Assembly: GCA_020137815.1 (NCBI GenBank)
Contig: CM035351.1
Span: forward strand, 6,097,397-6,161,396
DNA length: 64,000 nt
Direction: 5' to 3'
From: Hormiphora californensis
Lineage: Eukaryota > Ctenophora > Tentaculata > Cydippida > Pleurobrachiidae
In this document: positions 1-34,531 of the stretch, piece by piece
Position numbering within the stretch: the stretch's first letter is position 1
Layout: each line of letters opens with the position of its first letter
Made by a program: the position numbers and the translations under genes
Notes under the pieces: model-generated
What the model was told of the DNA's origin: nothing
Databases searched by the model: none
The model's input: only the letters and a program-made list of their open reading frames with translations

Positions 1-230
1 TGTGGCCCAAGTAGAGAGAACATGAAATATATATATGAGGTAAAAGTGTGGGTTTTCAGGAATCAAGGGTTAGATGTAGGTTAAATTCAAACTCGTTAGT
101 TTTCTCACCCCTCTCTCACACTTACAAGCGGCAGGAGTTCGATGGCGGCCACTGAGAGGACTGGAAAATGGGGAACCGAACCTACCCCTTTCACCGGACA
201 CATCACGCTCTATGTAGACACACAGTCAGG

Positions 231-443
<213 letters not shown>

Positions 444-1296
444 GGAAAGAGACAGTAAGATGGGGGAGGGACGAAAGAGTAATAGTAGAGAACATGAAAG
501 GTAATCGTGGTCTTCTCTCTAACTGATATTTCAAGAGGCAAACTCCCAATAACACACACACCACACATGCACTCGTGAAGTAAACATGCACCCAACAATG
601 ACCCCACACTCAAATTATTATAACAGATGTGTGTTAATAGGGATTACGAACACCAAGAAAATAGGCTGGTTCAATCATACGACCCCAGAAAAGTGATTTG
701 AAAGCTGCTGTATATATCAATCAAATATCTCCATCACGATGGAGAGAACTAAGGAGAGTGATTGTAAAAACCCGGTAAAACTGTGCTTTATTGGTACAGC
801 GCCCTTGTATGTCTTACTCTGGGCCGTGGGAGTTGAGAGGCCAGGTCGAGGCTGGTTTTCGTAGCACCCCGCTCTTGCTCTTTTTGACCCCACCCCCATA
901 TCCGGGGCTCCCTATCCGAGGTGGAGGACCGGGATAGACCGGAGGGAGAGAGCACGGTGCTCTTACTTTTAACCACACCAACACGACCACCACCTTGAGA
1001 CGTGACGTAATGGGGGTCAGATACCACGTGACACGTGTTAAGTAGGGGGAGGAGGTAGGGGTGAAGTGGGAAAGTGGTTTGTGGGTGTTTGTGGGAAAAC
1101 TGAACGATAAAACTTGAATCACAGCGCTGGCAAGCGCCCGGGGCCCAATCCTCCCTTCCCCCAACCATCCTTCCCATAAAAATGTCCATTTTCCAAGCAT
1201 TCTTGCTTCCAGTGAATGGAAAATCGAAATTGCGAAAATTTTTGACAGCGCTACTATACTTATTGTCTGAAATCGGCAATTTCAACTTTGTTTTAG

Positions 1297-1745
1297 ACAA
1301 CCTTCCCGTTGTCCTACGAACTTGCCGCTTGGTAGTTCGTGTTGCCTTGACACCTAGAGCACACGTTCAAAATTTCATGCAAATCGGAGTTACAGTTTTT
1401 ACGTTACAGAGGGTCGTATTTTAGACAAAATGTCCGTTTTTCGCGTCACGAACGACCGTAAAGTAACGACAATTTTGCGTACACAATAGAGGCCACAGTT
1501 TTAAAGGTATCACCATGAAACTTTGGGAGTCGGTAGGTCTAGTGGTGTACCTTGTATTAAAGCTTGGACAGAGAAAACGGACCATCATAACAAAAGTTAT
1601 GACTGTCTTAAGTTTTGTTTGGCGTCTAAGACAGCCTTCCCGTCGTTCTACGAATACGCCACTTGGTATGTAATGTTTTCTAGACGTCTTGAACACACGA
1701 TCAAAATTTCAAGCAAATCCGAGTTACGGTTCTTCAGTTACGGGC
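1297..1745. repeat. Two-copy diverged direct repeat
   Basis: Segments 1297-1410 and 1631-1745 are about 70-80% alike by eye (both run GACA-CCTTCCCG ... AAAATTTCA-GCAAATC-GAGTTAC). A related motif with AAAATTTCA occurs near 27890-27935, and the segment around 1120-1165 resembles 27715-27760, so this seems to be a dispersed element family. Confidence 0.6.
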
Positions 1746-1748
1746 ATC

Positions 1749-2125
1749 TGACTGTATTAAGATTTAAGACGATTTTCAAAAAAACCTAGAAAAGAGCAAA
1801 TTAAACTATAAATCATGATTTTATCACATATATTTTTGCCAACGTAGGTCAACTGCTGTATTTTCAGATATAATTGGAAGTCATATCTAGAATTATGACT
1901 GTCTTAAATTTAAGACGATTTTAAAAACGCCTAGAAAGAAGCATTTCAGAGTCTAAATTAACATTGAATCAGACTTATTTTATAAAATAAGGTTTACTGC
2001 CGCATTTCCAGTTATAATGGGTAGTCATATCTAGAGTTATGACTGTCTTAAATATAAGACGATTTAAAAAAACCGAGAAAAGAGCGAATTAGCATCTAGA
2101 ACCTGATTGTATCAGATATATTTGA
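1749..2125. repeat. ~145-bp tandem repeat, 3 copies
   Basis: The core ACTGT(C/A)TTAA followed by TAAGACGATTT recurs at 1751, 1898 and 2042, giving a period of 144-147 bp. Each unit also carries an AAAAGAGC-like segment and a TATCAGATATATTT-like segment. No coding potential. Confidence 0.7.
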
Positions 2126-2420
2126 TTATCAATGCTTATCCGTGATCGTTATCCGTATCAAAATCAGAGAATAATCGCGGATAACTAACCACGACAACTC
2201 ATCGCGAATGAGTAATATGATAGTTACCAATCGCGGATAGCTAATCGCAAATATAGCTAATCGCGATAGCTAATCGCGATAGCTAATCGCGATAATTAAT
2301 CGCGATAACTTATAACGGATTCGTGATCAGTTATCCGCGATTGGTTGTCCGCGATTACAGTCATATTCGTTATTCGCAATTGATATCCGAGATTGGATAT
2401 CTGCGATTGAAAAAGTCCGT
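2120..2420. repeat. ATCGCG-rich short-repeat block
   Basis: The short word TAATCGCGATA and variants recur many times at 2170-2310, and its reverse complement form (ATCCGCGATT) dominates 2320-2410, so the block can fold on itself. It is directly left of the inverted repeat at 2477. Confidence 0.7.
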
Positions 2421-2476
2421 GAATCCCCAATCCACGTTTATTAAACTCAGCTAAGTAGTATAACAAAATGCCTGAT

Positions 2477-2917
2477 ACTAGATCCAAAAACCAAACAAGT
2501 TTGGTGGATAGCCGGGGCCGCAGAAATTTAAAAACATGCGAAAGTTTTGATACATGAACTTTCGGGGCCTGGGGTGCTGTTAAATTCGCGTTTCCATGAT
2601 AGTCAGCCGTTCTTTCAAAATACACTATTATTCTGTAAAACAGACTCTGAAACGACCCACTGTGTGCAGTACCTATATTATACGTGATATGTGTGGAGCT
2701 GTATGTATGATAATGTGGAATCAAAAATACTGATAACTTGCAATCATTGCGATAGTTTTCCTGGCGTATAGTTTGAAAATGTTGCTGGTTATAATCATGG
2801 AAACGCGAATTTAACAGCACCCCAGGCCCCGAAAGTTCATGTATCAAAACTTTCGCATGTTTTTAAATTTCTGCGGCCCCGGCTATCCACCAAACTTGTT
2901 TGGTTTTTGGATCTAGT
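2477..2917. mobile_element. Foldback/MITE-like element with perfect 124-bp inverted repeats
   Basis: Arms 2477-2600 and 2794-2917 are exact reverse complements over 124 bp (I compared them base by base), separated by a 193-bp spacer. No ORF of note. Perfect arms imply recent insertion or gene conversion between arms. No clear target-site duplication was found at the outer ends. Confidence 0.85.
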
Positions 2918-3354
2918 TTGTTTCCATATAATGCTTTGTTTCCCTGCCCTACAAAGTACCAACACATATTTTGAATTGTATAACTGGTACGAGCAAAAAA
3001 ACCCAAACATCAATAGCCCTCACTTGGATAATACAAAATTGACGTTTGGTGTTATTTCTCTCTCTACTCGATTGATTTAGAGCAATAATTTCTCGCAGGT
3101 TTTCTCGCAGTATATCTCACTCTCAAACAGGGGATAAATGATACCGTATTACCATTTTGCTTTGCTTCATCGGTGTTCGTGTTGTTGAAGAGGTGATGTG
3201 AGGTGTGGTAATATTGTGAGGTCAGTGCAGATGGGGGTGATAGCAGTCGTGGAATGAACGCTGTAAAGATAGAGAGATGTGAGAGGTACATGCGATGCAC
3301 ATGCAGATCAGAAATTGGGGAAGATTAGCAGGGAGAGAGGGGAGATGTACTTAC

Positions 3355-14916
<11,562 letters not shown>

Positions 14917-15108
14917 CTGTAGGGGATAGGAATTTGATTAAGATGGAACAAAATTAGGATTGGAAAAGAGAGAAATAAAACAAGTGTGTATCCATAACAA
15001 AATTAATTATTCAGAATTAAAACAGCAAATAAGAAACAGATAACACATTGTAAAAACACTCTCCGTGAATCCTCCTCCCCACTGCCTCATCACCAGGGGA
15101 GAGAGATG

Positions 15109-17172
15109 TCAAGTAAAATAGGGGCTCTGGTATTTGGGGTTTGGTTTATGTCGCTTGGATGGTTGCCGGGTACGGGGCGATGTCACCTGCTCATTAGGAG
15201 AGGAAGACACAGGACGGGAGTGACGGGTCTCAAACGGAGAGGGAGGTGTCATGTATTTATCACTACCACTCATCCCCCTCTTCCTCTTCTCAACCCTTGG
15301 CCCATCTCCAAATTCAGGGGAGTTAGGTGGTGTAGAATAGTGCCCGGTTTCTGCATCAGATTGGGTGTTGTTGGCATCACTCTGATCAGTGAACGCTATA
15401 ACAATCTTCTTAGAGAACTTCCGAGCTAGCTCCTTCATCCTGCTCGCTTCTCGTTCCTTCTCTGCTTCAGACAGCACGATGGTCTCATTCTCAACTAGCA
15501 TGACCCCCGCCTCCCCTGACTGATGGACGGGTTTCAGGGGAGAGCAGATTATCTTGGAGTGGGAAATATTGAGACTATCGTTAGCTGGATCCCCTCTGAC
15601 ACCCTCGCAGTTCCGTTGTCTGGTAATAGTCACTGGTTCAAGGTGATCGGTGGAAATGGCACCCTCCACAAATGACTGGATGGATCTAAGGAGGCGTTTC
15701 TTGTGCCTCTCTCTTCTCTCGCACATGTATAACAGGGCACGAGCCCTTTCTAGATCTTGTCGAAGAGATACCAGTTTGAAGAAGGGGTCAAGTTGAGGGT
15801 CAGAGTTCTTGGAGACTGGTTTCAGGGATTTCTCAACAACTTCATTGAGAGGCGGCAACTCAGAGATCAGCGGATGATTACCATTTCCTCTCCTCTTCCT
15901 TTTCCAGTATCCAAACACAGACTGCACCGCACTGACGTCGATATCAAGGGCGGTAGAGGTATCCAGAATGTCAACAAACTCGTAAAACATCTTCTGGATA
16001 TTTCGCATGATCTTGGTTTCATTGTTGTACATTGGATTCAAATCTTTCTTATGGTTTAAAGGCAGGACAATTGTATTAGCTGGAACCTCCCCTTCTCCTT
16101 TGCCTTCGGTGTGCTTCAGACAGTACGCAAAGTTCTCCACTGGATCATTTTCTGTCTCTCCGTAACATGTCTTCATGTAGCACCGGTTATCGTATGCACA
16201 GGACGGGTGGAATGAGGTGTAGCACTCCTCTCCAGAACACTGGATACACGCCCCTACCTTCTCCTGACAGAACGAACAGGACCCGGCCCATCTAGATGGA
16301 TGGATCTGTTTTATTCTCGTGATGGGTTCCATTTTTTCCACATTCCCAAACCCTACCTCAGGAATCCATAGAGCACAGAACACATGCACCCACTCTCCAT
16401 TAGAAGTAGCTTTGAAGGCTCCCTCCCCGTGCAGGCAAAGTAGACAAACAGGAGTCGGACAGCGAGCCTTACATGGTGCACAAAACCACTCTCCCGTGGG
16501 CACACTGGTTATCCCATAACATCCCTGGTGTACACAAATATTGCAGCTATCACAGAATATCATTTCGTTATCAGGTTCACTATACACATCCTTACACACA
16601 TCACAACTCACGGTATCGTCGTACTGGATCGAATAGGACAGGTTTTCTTGGTATTTCTCCAGCATGTTAACATGAGCTACCACATCAAGGTATGTAATAA
16701 TTTGCTCAAACTGTCCCTCACTCAACCCATCCCCACCCATGGAACTAAGAAATGTAGCATCTTCATCGTCCATATCGTATACAGCTGGTGGAACCCCACC
16801 TCCCGCTACCACATCCATCAAACTTTGGGTTGGCTGCCACTTTACATATTTGTTGGGGAGGGACCATGGAACTAGTTCGTAATCCCGGTCTACTGTCGAG
16901 AACGAGGGATTCGGGAGACTCTCAATATCGACTGGAACCTGAACTCCTTTATCATATTCACCTTTCCAGGAGTCCGATATCTTGATGAAATCCCCAGTGA
17001 GGGTTTGGTGGCTTGGAATTTTCATCGCAGTGATGAAATCTTTCCGGTACACCTCCACAGGTTTGGTCTCTTGGGTCCATGTGTTATTAAAGATCTTTTT
17101 GCTATCACTCTCATTTAGGACCACAGCACCGCTTTTCTTTGTCACACCGCACTTGACATGTTTTCCGACCAT
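15109..17172 (-). CDS. JADE: JADE-family PHD-finger protein (HBO1 complex scaffold)
   Basis: A single open frame of 687 aa. JADE proteins are nuclear scaffolds of HBO1/KAT7-ING4/5-MEAF6 histone acetyltransferase complexes. Visible order: EPL1-like N-terminal segment (about 40-180, including the VPWSLPNKYVKW stretch), PHD finger (about 190-234, CDVC ... FCDSC ... CVHQGC ... WFCAPC), then an extended PHD with a zinc knuckle (about 243-354, PVCLLC ... WVHVFCALWIPEVGFGN ... CSFC ... FHPSCA ... YCLKH). The C-terminal third is charged and Ser/Pro-rich. BRPF proteins share the PHD-knuckle-PHD unit, but no bromodomain or PWWP follows, so JADE fits better. Vertebrate JADE genes have many introns; this one has none in the coding part. 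The start ATG at 17172 opens the frame; a 5'-UTR intron is possible (donor-like GTGAGT at about 17260). Confidence 0.93.
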   Translation of the reverse strand: MVGKHVKCGVTKKSGAVVLNESDSKKIFNNTWTQETKPVEVYRKDFITAMKIPSHQTLTGDFIKISDSWKGEYDKGVQVPVDIESLPNPSFSTVDRDYELVPWSLPNKYVKWQPTQSLMDVVAGGGVPPAVYDMDDEDATFLSSMGGDGLSEGQFEQIITYLDVVAHVNMLEKYQENLSYSIQYDDTVSCDVCKDVYSEPDNEMIFCDSCNICVHQGCYGITSVPTGEWFCAPCKARCPTPVCLLCLHGEGAFKATSNGEWVHVFCALWIPEVGFGNVEKMEPITRIKQIHPSRWAGSCSFCQEKVGACIQCSGEECYTSFHPSCAYDNRCYMKTCYGETENDPVENFAYCLKHTEGKGEGEVPANTIVLPLNHKKDLNPMYNNETKIMRNIQKMFYEFVDILDTSTALDIDVSAVQSVFGYWKRKRRGNGNHPLISELPPLNEVVEKSLKPVSKNSDPQLDPFFKLVSLRQDLERARALLYMCERRERHKKRLLRSIQSFVEGAISTDHLEPVTITRQRNCEGVRGDPANDSLNISHSKIICSPLKPVHQSGEAGVMLVENETIVLSEAEKEREASRMKELARKFSKKIVIAFTDQSDANNTQSDAETGHYSTPPNSPEFGDGPRVEKRKRGMSGSDKYMTPPSPFETRHSRPVSSSPNEQVTSPRTRQPSKRHKPNPKYQSPYFT

Positions 17173-17957
17173 AAACCCGTGGGTTGTTTACAGAGTGTGC
17201 CACCAGATTCCAGAATCGCAAGAAATCGGACAATTCCTGGATGTTTGGAAATGAATATACTCACTGATGTAGTGAGAAACCCATGCTAAAGGATTAAACT
17301 TGTTGGTTAAACAAACAAACAGCTCTCTGGATATCAAAAAAGACGCTTACGGAGGAAACGAAGAACTTTTTAAAGCGATTTTGAAAAATTTCAAAAAGTT
17401 GGTGCGATTTTGAGCTCCTGAAATTTAAACGCGCACGAAGAAGTAGCTCGCTGCGCGCGGCACAGGTCAAAGTTGAAGTTTGTATTTTCCGCGCGTTACA
17501 TCCAATTGAACGAAGTATTGTACACTCAGCTGTCAGTGTATAGGAAATGGTAGAAATATGAGCAATTCGATTAAAACACGACGGTTGGGTTTACTCTAAA
17601 TGAGATTCAATACATGTTTAGGTACTGGTTAAAGTCTGATGATATCAACACCTGTGATTCAATTCAAATAAACCACTCCTGATTTCCCACATTTTTATCC
17701 CGATGGAGGGTGAGCATGGGTCACTGCCTAGATTCACCACTTGCCACAGGAAAAACACACAGACACACACACGGACACACAGACACACAGACTTTTATAA
17801 ATAACTTCGGAGCGGCACGGTCAGTTATGTCGCTCAACAAATATAATACATGTGTGAGGGAGATTTGTATAGCACTGTGATTTAAAGAAGTCCTGGCGAA
17901 CAAACACTCTCTCTGGAAATCCCTCGATATATGGCACAATAAATGATGTCTGTTAGT
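17173..17957. other. Intergenic region between KDM5 and JADE
   Basis: 785 bp between the KDM5 stop and the JADE start, both on the minus strand. It contains CpG-rich sequence near 17430-17500 that could be the JADE promoter, and no ORF worth calling. Promoter role is inferred from position only. Confidence 0.4.
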
Positions 17958-29965
<12,008 letters not shown>

Positions 29966-30166
29966 ATTTAGCTGTTCACTGTGACGACATCTTCTACAGA
30001 AAGAATTGGTAAACAATTGGTAGCACTAATTTGGTATTTCTAAGACATGTGCTAAGTTGCTGAACCATTACTTCTCCAATTCTTCAGATAAAAACCTTCG
30101 TAATATTAATCCAAGAATTAATCTGGACCCGCCAGCAATAAAAGCAAAATAAAATCTGTATAAAAA

Positions 30167-30998
30167 CTAAGAGCCGTCCTCCAGCCTTTTTCTAAGCTCA
30201 GCCTTCCAGTCGGTCTCCTCCAGGGCAGCAGCCCAGGGAGGGGGTGTAATGTTCAGTGAAGCCATACTACTCCTGATAAAATCCTGATCTCCCACCGACA
30301 TGTCAAGTCTTTGTCTCCGCTGAGTTTCATCACCCGTGCTTGGGTTCATGTTGAGCGCCAGGGGAGGGATGTCAGGGAAGCCCATGGAGCCAGGACATCC
30401 AAAATCAGGGTCTGGATCAGCCAACACTCGTCTAATATACTCATCAGTAGAGGCATCATCGTCATCACCGTTCTGTGGGTGATCTACAGCTGGCTGGTCA
30501 TCCTCCTCATCATCACTAAACACTTCAGTGTTCTCTGAAATTATAATTCAATTTTAACATATTAAATTAAATAAAATTACTGATTACGTAAAACTAATAT
30601 TGCTTATAATATCAACTCACATAGGCTCTCTGTCTCTGTCTCTGTCTCTGTCTCTGTCTCTGTCTCTGTCTCTGTCTCTGTCTCTGTCTCTGTCTCTGTC
30701 TCTGTCTCTGTCTCTGTCTCTGTCTCTGTCTCTGTCTCTGTCTCTGTCTCTGTCTCTGTCTCTATCTCTATCTCTATCTCTATCTCTGTCTTTCTGTCTT
30801 TCTGTCTTTCTGTCTTTCTGTCTTTCTGTCTTTCTGTCTCTCCTTACCGACATGGTTGGCATCAAGCTGAGTATAATAATCCCCCTCCTCAACACTCTCC
30901 TCGCTCCAGGAGTCCTCAGAGTCTGCTGCTGCCTGCTCCACAGTATCCCCAATGCGGTCTATAATCGTCTCAGAAATATCCTGGGTTTGACACGGCAT
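30167..30998 (-). CDS. MEA1: MEA1-like protein (male-enhanced antigen 1)
   Basis: Two exons, 30848-30998 and 30167-30534, join in phase to 519 nt (172 aa), close to the size of vertebrate MEA1. The acidic N-terminal part and the C-terminal block (positions about 145-170, [16 protein letters not shown] then W-x-AELRKRL) match the pattern of MEA1 (VKRTMAGV then PAWA then W-x-x-VVQKAL). MEA1 is conserved in animals; its molecular role is poorly known (linked to spermatogenesis in mammals). The stop lies about 170 bp upstream of the splice acceptor that precedes the KDM5 start on the same strand, an operon-like arrangement. The intron is mostly a TCTCTG hexanucleotide repeat. The assignment rests on remembered family features, not an alignment. 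Confidence 0.75.
30624..30840. repeat. (TCTCTG)n followed by (TCTTTCTG)n
   Basis: Hexamer tract about 30624-30760, a short TCTCTA section, then octamer TCTTTCTG to 30838. It fills most of the MEA1 intron. On the minus strand it is purine rich (CAGAGA), leaving the acceptor side free. Confidence 0.95.
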
Positions 30999-31649
30999 TC
31001 CTTTGTAGAGGGTGACACACTAAACCATTCCTATTATTACATGGGCCCGTATTATATGGGATAATATATCGGGCAACACTAACAAGAATCTCAGACACTA
31101 CAAATTTATTTGTTTCCAGGAATTTAACAACAATAATTAATTTCATTAAGCCTTAAGTTTTGATAACGATTAATACCAACAGCTATCATCGCTCATAGTA
31201 ATGTGGTGCTAGAGAAATCTCAGTGAAACACCACCCTCTTCTAAATAGATCTAGCCAAACGTCATTGTATATATATCACTAGTACGGTGTATCTATGAGA
31301 CTTTTCGGCGCTACCGTTGGATTAAGTTGCCTACAGTGGGGCTCCATTAGATGCACACACGCCTCTTTCTACTAGATCAACTGTAGTGGCTATGGCACAT
31401 CACTCCTCATGAATTCGTAAACTGAACAGTTGAATTAAAATGGACTTTATCCACCATAGTTGCACTCACAATCGTTACAAATATGGGAGATGCTCGGGGG
31501 AAGCTCATGATTATTAGGAGTATGACACGAAATGGAGCCTTATCAACAGTGTGAGACAGATATGGGACATGTGGACTCGATTCAGGAAGCCCAGTACCCC
31601 GGCCTTCGCAAAAAAAACAGGAAGACCCAAACAATAAGCATCGATATTA

Positions 31650-32192
31650 CTAGTAGGCCCGTTCGCCCTACGGGCGAATTTCGGGGAAATGGTAACTGGA
31701 TTAGGGAACGCTGACATCACCTGCACCATCCGTTCCTAGCCTATCTCTCACTTTCTCCCTACTCATGTTGTTGTACGCTCTGGGCTTCCTGACAATGTCA
31801 AGGTCCGAATTTAAGAGATCAATGTCATGGAGGTACAGTGTTGTTCGAGAAACTCATCACGTGAAAACTTGGCCGCTATGTAGCCGATTCGGAGATTTCT
31901 TTATTCGACTGGAGTAATCACCCTTGGGCGACGTTGGGTAAAGCTATCCGTAGTCGTTGATTGGCTCACTTGAACACGTTGGCGTAATCTGTCATATTCT
32001 CTAATCTCTAGCCTGCTCTCTGACAGCAGCAGATCTTCTGGACCTATACAACCGTTGCCGAATAGCGCTTGGGGTGGAAGAGCTAGACATCAGGACAGTA
32101 AAAGAATGCACGTGCAGAATTGAATTCGCCCTTGGTACCCAACTACAACCGGGAGAGAGATCTCCAGGTCTCTCTAATAATTGCACGTGCAA
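31650..32192 (-). mobile_element. Decayed Helitron, 3' end and N-terminal ORF fragment
   Basis: On the minus strand the sequence ends in a hairpin (CGCCCGTAGGGCG-type stem) followed by CCTA-CTAG and then T, the classic Helitron 3' terminus (hairpin, CTRR, insertion between A and T). The same hairpin and end occur at 52232-52262. Upstream on the same strand an ORF contains RQRLYRSRRSAAVREQARD, like the Arg-rich R-x-YR-x-R-S-x-x-x-RE-x-AR motif common near the N-terminus of Helitron proteins, continuing in a shifted frame (about 32010-31930). No Rep or helicase motifs are seen and the 5' TC end was not found, so it is a fragment. Confidence 0.6.
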
Positions 32193-32809
32193 GTGTAGTT
32201 GCTAGGTGATCACCGTTACACAATTTGCTTAGTAAGTAGTATGATTTGAAAGAGCGGTCGCTATTAAGGCGAACCCCTTTCGGGGACCCAGCAAACGAGG
32301 GACAATCACTTAGTGATACCAGTAGTACTAGTGAGTGCCGTGGGTGATCGGTAAGTCATATTAAAAATTTTAAATCCACAGAAGGGTTCCGACTTCCGGT
32401 TCAGGAGCTCAGCCGGCACCCACGTCCCAATACCCATACATGCTTGCATTATTGAGCAGCTTGCATGTCGCTCGCATTACTGTGTCCGTGCTCAGAAAGT
32501 ATGGACAGTTCAATTGCATTAGGAGTCATGACGTCCTTCGCCTGATAAATAGCGGCTAGTAAAAAAGTACACTGAGACCAACCTTTTTCAAACGGCTAAA
32601 TCCACACAACTACGCGGCCGATTTGAGTAAACTAAACGGTATCTGATAGATAATCGATAGCGCTGACCGATAAATCCAATCATAGCCCTAATCAGACCCC
32701 AAAAGGCAGTCATAATCCGTTTTGAACGCTAAAATCAATTAAAAAAGATTGTTAGCAGTGCAAAATTTTAAGGTTTGCCTGATATTTTCACTTTTTCTTT
32801 ATTTGAGAT

Positions 32810-33520
32810 GGCGCCGCGCGGAAGAAACGCGCGAATAAGTAACGCGCGGATGACATGCGGATATGCGCTGCAGTGCGCGCGTCGCGTTTTAGACTGCTCT
32901 GATTTTTTTTAAAGTGCGTTTCAAACGACTTGACCTGAGATTCCTGGAAATTCAGGATTTCCCCTTTGTAAATACACGCGCAATAAGGAACCATAATAAA
33001 GTTCAAGAGCGCACCCCATCCAAGAGCGTACCACCTCCAAAAGACACCACTCCAAGAGCGCACCACATCAAAGAGAGCTCCCCATCCAGAAGATACCGCG
33101 CGCAGGGGACACCACGCGCAGAAGAGACCGCACGCGCAAATACAACGCCGCGCTGGTCTCTTCTGCGCGTGGTGTCCTCTGCGCGTGGTATCTTCTGGAT
33201 GGGGAGCTCTCTTTGATGTGGTGCGCTCTTGAAGTGGTGTCTTCTGGAGGTGGTGCGCTCTTGGATGTGGTCTCTTTTGGGTATGGTGCGCTCTCAGGTG
33301 TGGTCTCTCTTCGATAGGGTGCGCTCTTGGGTGCTCTTGGAGGCTCTTGAACTTTATTATGGTTCCTTATGCGCCAAATTCCAAGAATTACGGGTCAAGT
33401 CGCTTGAAACGGACTTTACTGAGCTGCACTGAAAAAAGTCTTTTTTTCTGGTTGGCATGCGCTGCAGACCCCAAGTGCGCGCGTTTTCCACGGCTTCTAA
33501 AAAAAAATTTTCGTAATGAT
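32810..33520. mobile_element. Large GC-rich foldback element
   Basis: Left arm (about 32830-33130) and right arm (about 33150-33500) are imperfect reverse complements: for example AAGGAACCATAATAAAGTTC at 32987 pairs with its complement at about 33351, and the GAGCGCACC/ACCACCTCC words pair across the centre near 33140. The centre is an array of 15-25-bp words (GCGCTCTTG..., GGTGTCTTCTG). Confidence 0.75.
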
Positions 33521-33552
33521 TTTTCGTAATGATTTTTGTCTGCGAGTTGCGA

Positions 33553-34260
33553 TAGCTCCGGTTCCTGATGAAATAGAGATTCCATCCCGGGTGTATTGGA
33601 AAGTTCTTAAAATTATCTTTCTAATGTAACCGGGATGAAGTCTTTATCATATTAGGAAGCGGAGATATCATGATCATAAAAAACGTAAAAAAGGGGCGAA
33701 CAGTTAAAAAAATGAAATTAACCATCTTCCTGCAGCGTAGGCCAACGTGACAGCACCCTTGTCTAAAGTCGGATTTTTTGAAACTGTCGCCCCCTGAAAT
33801 AACAAAATTTGTCATATCTCCGGTTCCTGATAAGATAGAGACTTAAAATTGGGAGGTTCGGAAGAACTTAGCAAGATCTTCGTAACCTCCAAATTTCAAG
33901 TCTCTATCTCATCAGAAACCGGACTTATGGTCATTTAAAGAAATTTGAAAACTCTAAAAAACGACAGTTATTTAAAATCCGATATTACTCGTTGACCGTA
34001 AAAACCCCATATTATCCTAAAGCACACAATTTTTAGAGCCTGTTTTTTAGTTTGAAGAATTCGGTTGAGAAACAAAGCAGTGAGAGAAAAAAATTCCGAT
34101 ACATGGTGGTATGCGCAACGAGGGGTCTGTAGCACATGCCAACTGTTCATCCGACTGCTTTTCCCAGAGTTAATATATGTGATATCTCTGGGTCCTGATA
34201 AGATAGAGACATCATCCCGGTTGTGTTGGAAAGATATAATGGAAAGAACTTTCGAACGCA
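33553..34260. repeat. Three-copy dispersed unit (CCGGTTCCTGAT-AAGATAGAGA)
   Basis: The phrase TCCGGTTCCTGAT(G/A)A(A/G)ATAGAGA occurs near 33553 and 33821 and in variant form near 34190; the first and third copies are followed by a CATCCCGG...CGGGAT(G/C)AAGTCT imperfect hairpin. Non-coding. Confidence 0.6.
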
Positions 34261-34531
34261 AACGGGATCAAGTCTTGTCGTAGATCAGTTATCAGTTTAT
34301 ACCAAGTTTTTGAGAAATAAAAAGCATATCCCACAGTTTTTGGCAAAATCGGCAACCCAAACGGCAAACAGAAATTATAGTTTTACAGCGAAAGAGCAGA
34401 ACAGAATGATCAAGTGTCTTCGAGACAAAGATCTCGTAACACACGTAAAGTCCTCTTTTAACTGTTCTGTTGAAGTTAATTTGACTTAATGAATTATAGT
34501 CGGTCAAATATTTTTCTTTCATTAGCCAGTC

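Larger units (their letters stand above)
30999..34525. other. Gene-free stretch between MEA1 and the MYND array
   Basis: No supported coding exon. It contains a Helitron 3' end with a decayed ORF (31650-32192), a large GC-rich foldback (about 32810-33520) and a three-fold repeat (33553-34260). Since MEA1 (minus) and array copy 1 (plus) diverge from here, promoters for both should lie in it, but I identify none. Confidence 0.5.

Noticed and set aside
15757-17254. Several plus-strand ORFs opposite JADE
   Set aside because: Shadows of the JADE coding frame; they lack domains and the minus strand has a clear PHD protein.
30999-34525. Various 60-120-aa ORFs between MEA1 and copy 1
   Set aside because: Lie in inverted or dispersed repeats, no splice-consistent conserved domain; only the Helitron-like fragment near 32001-32192 was kept.
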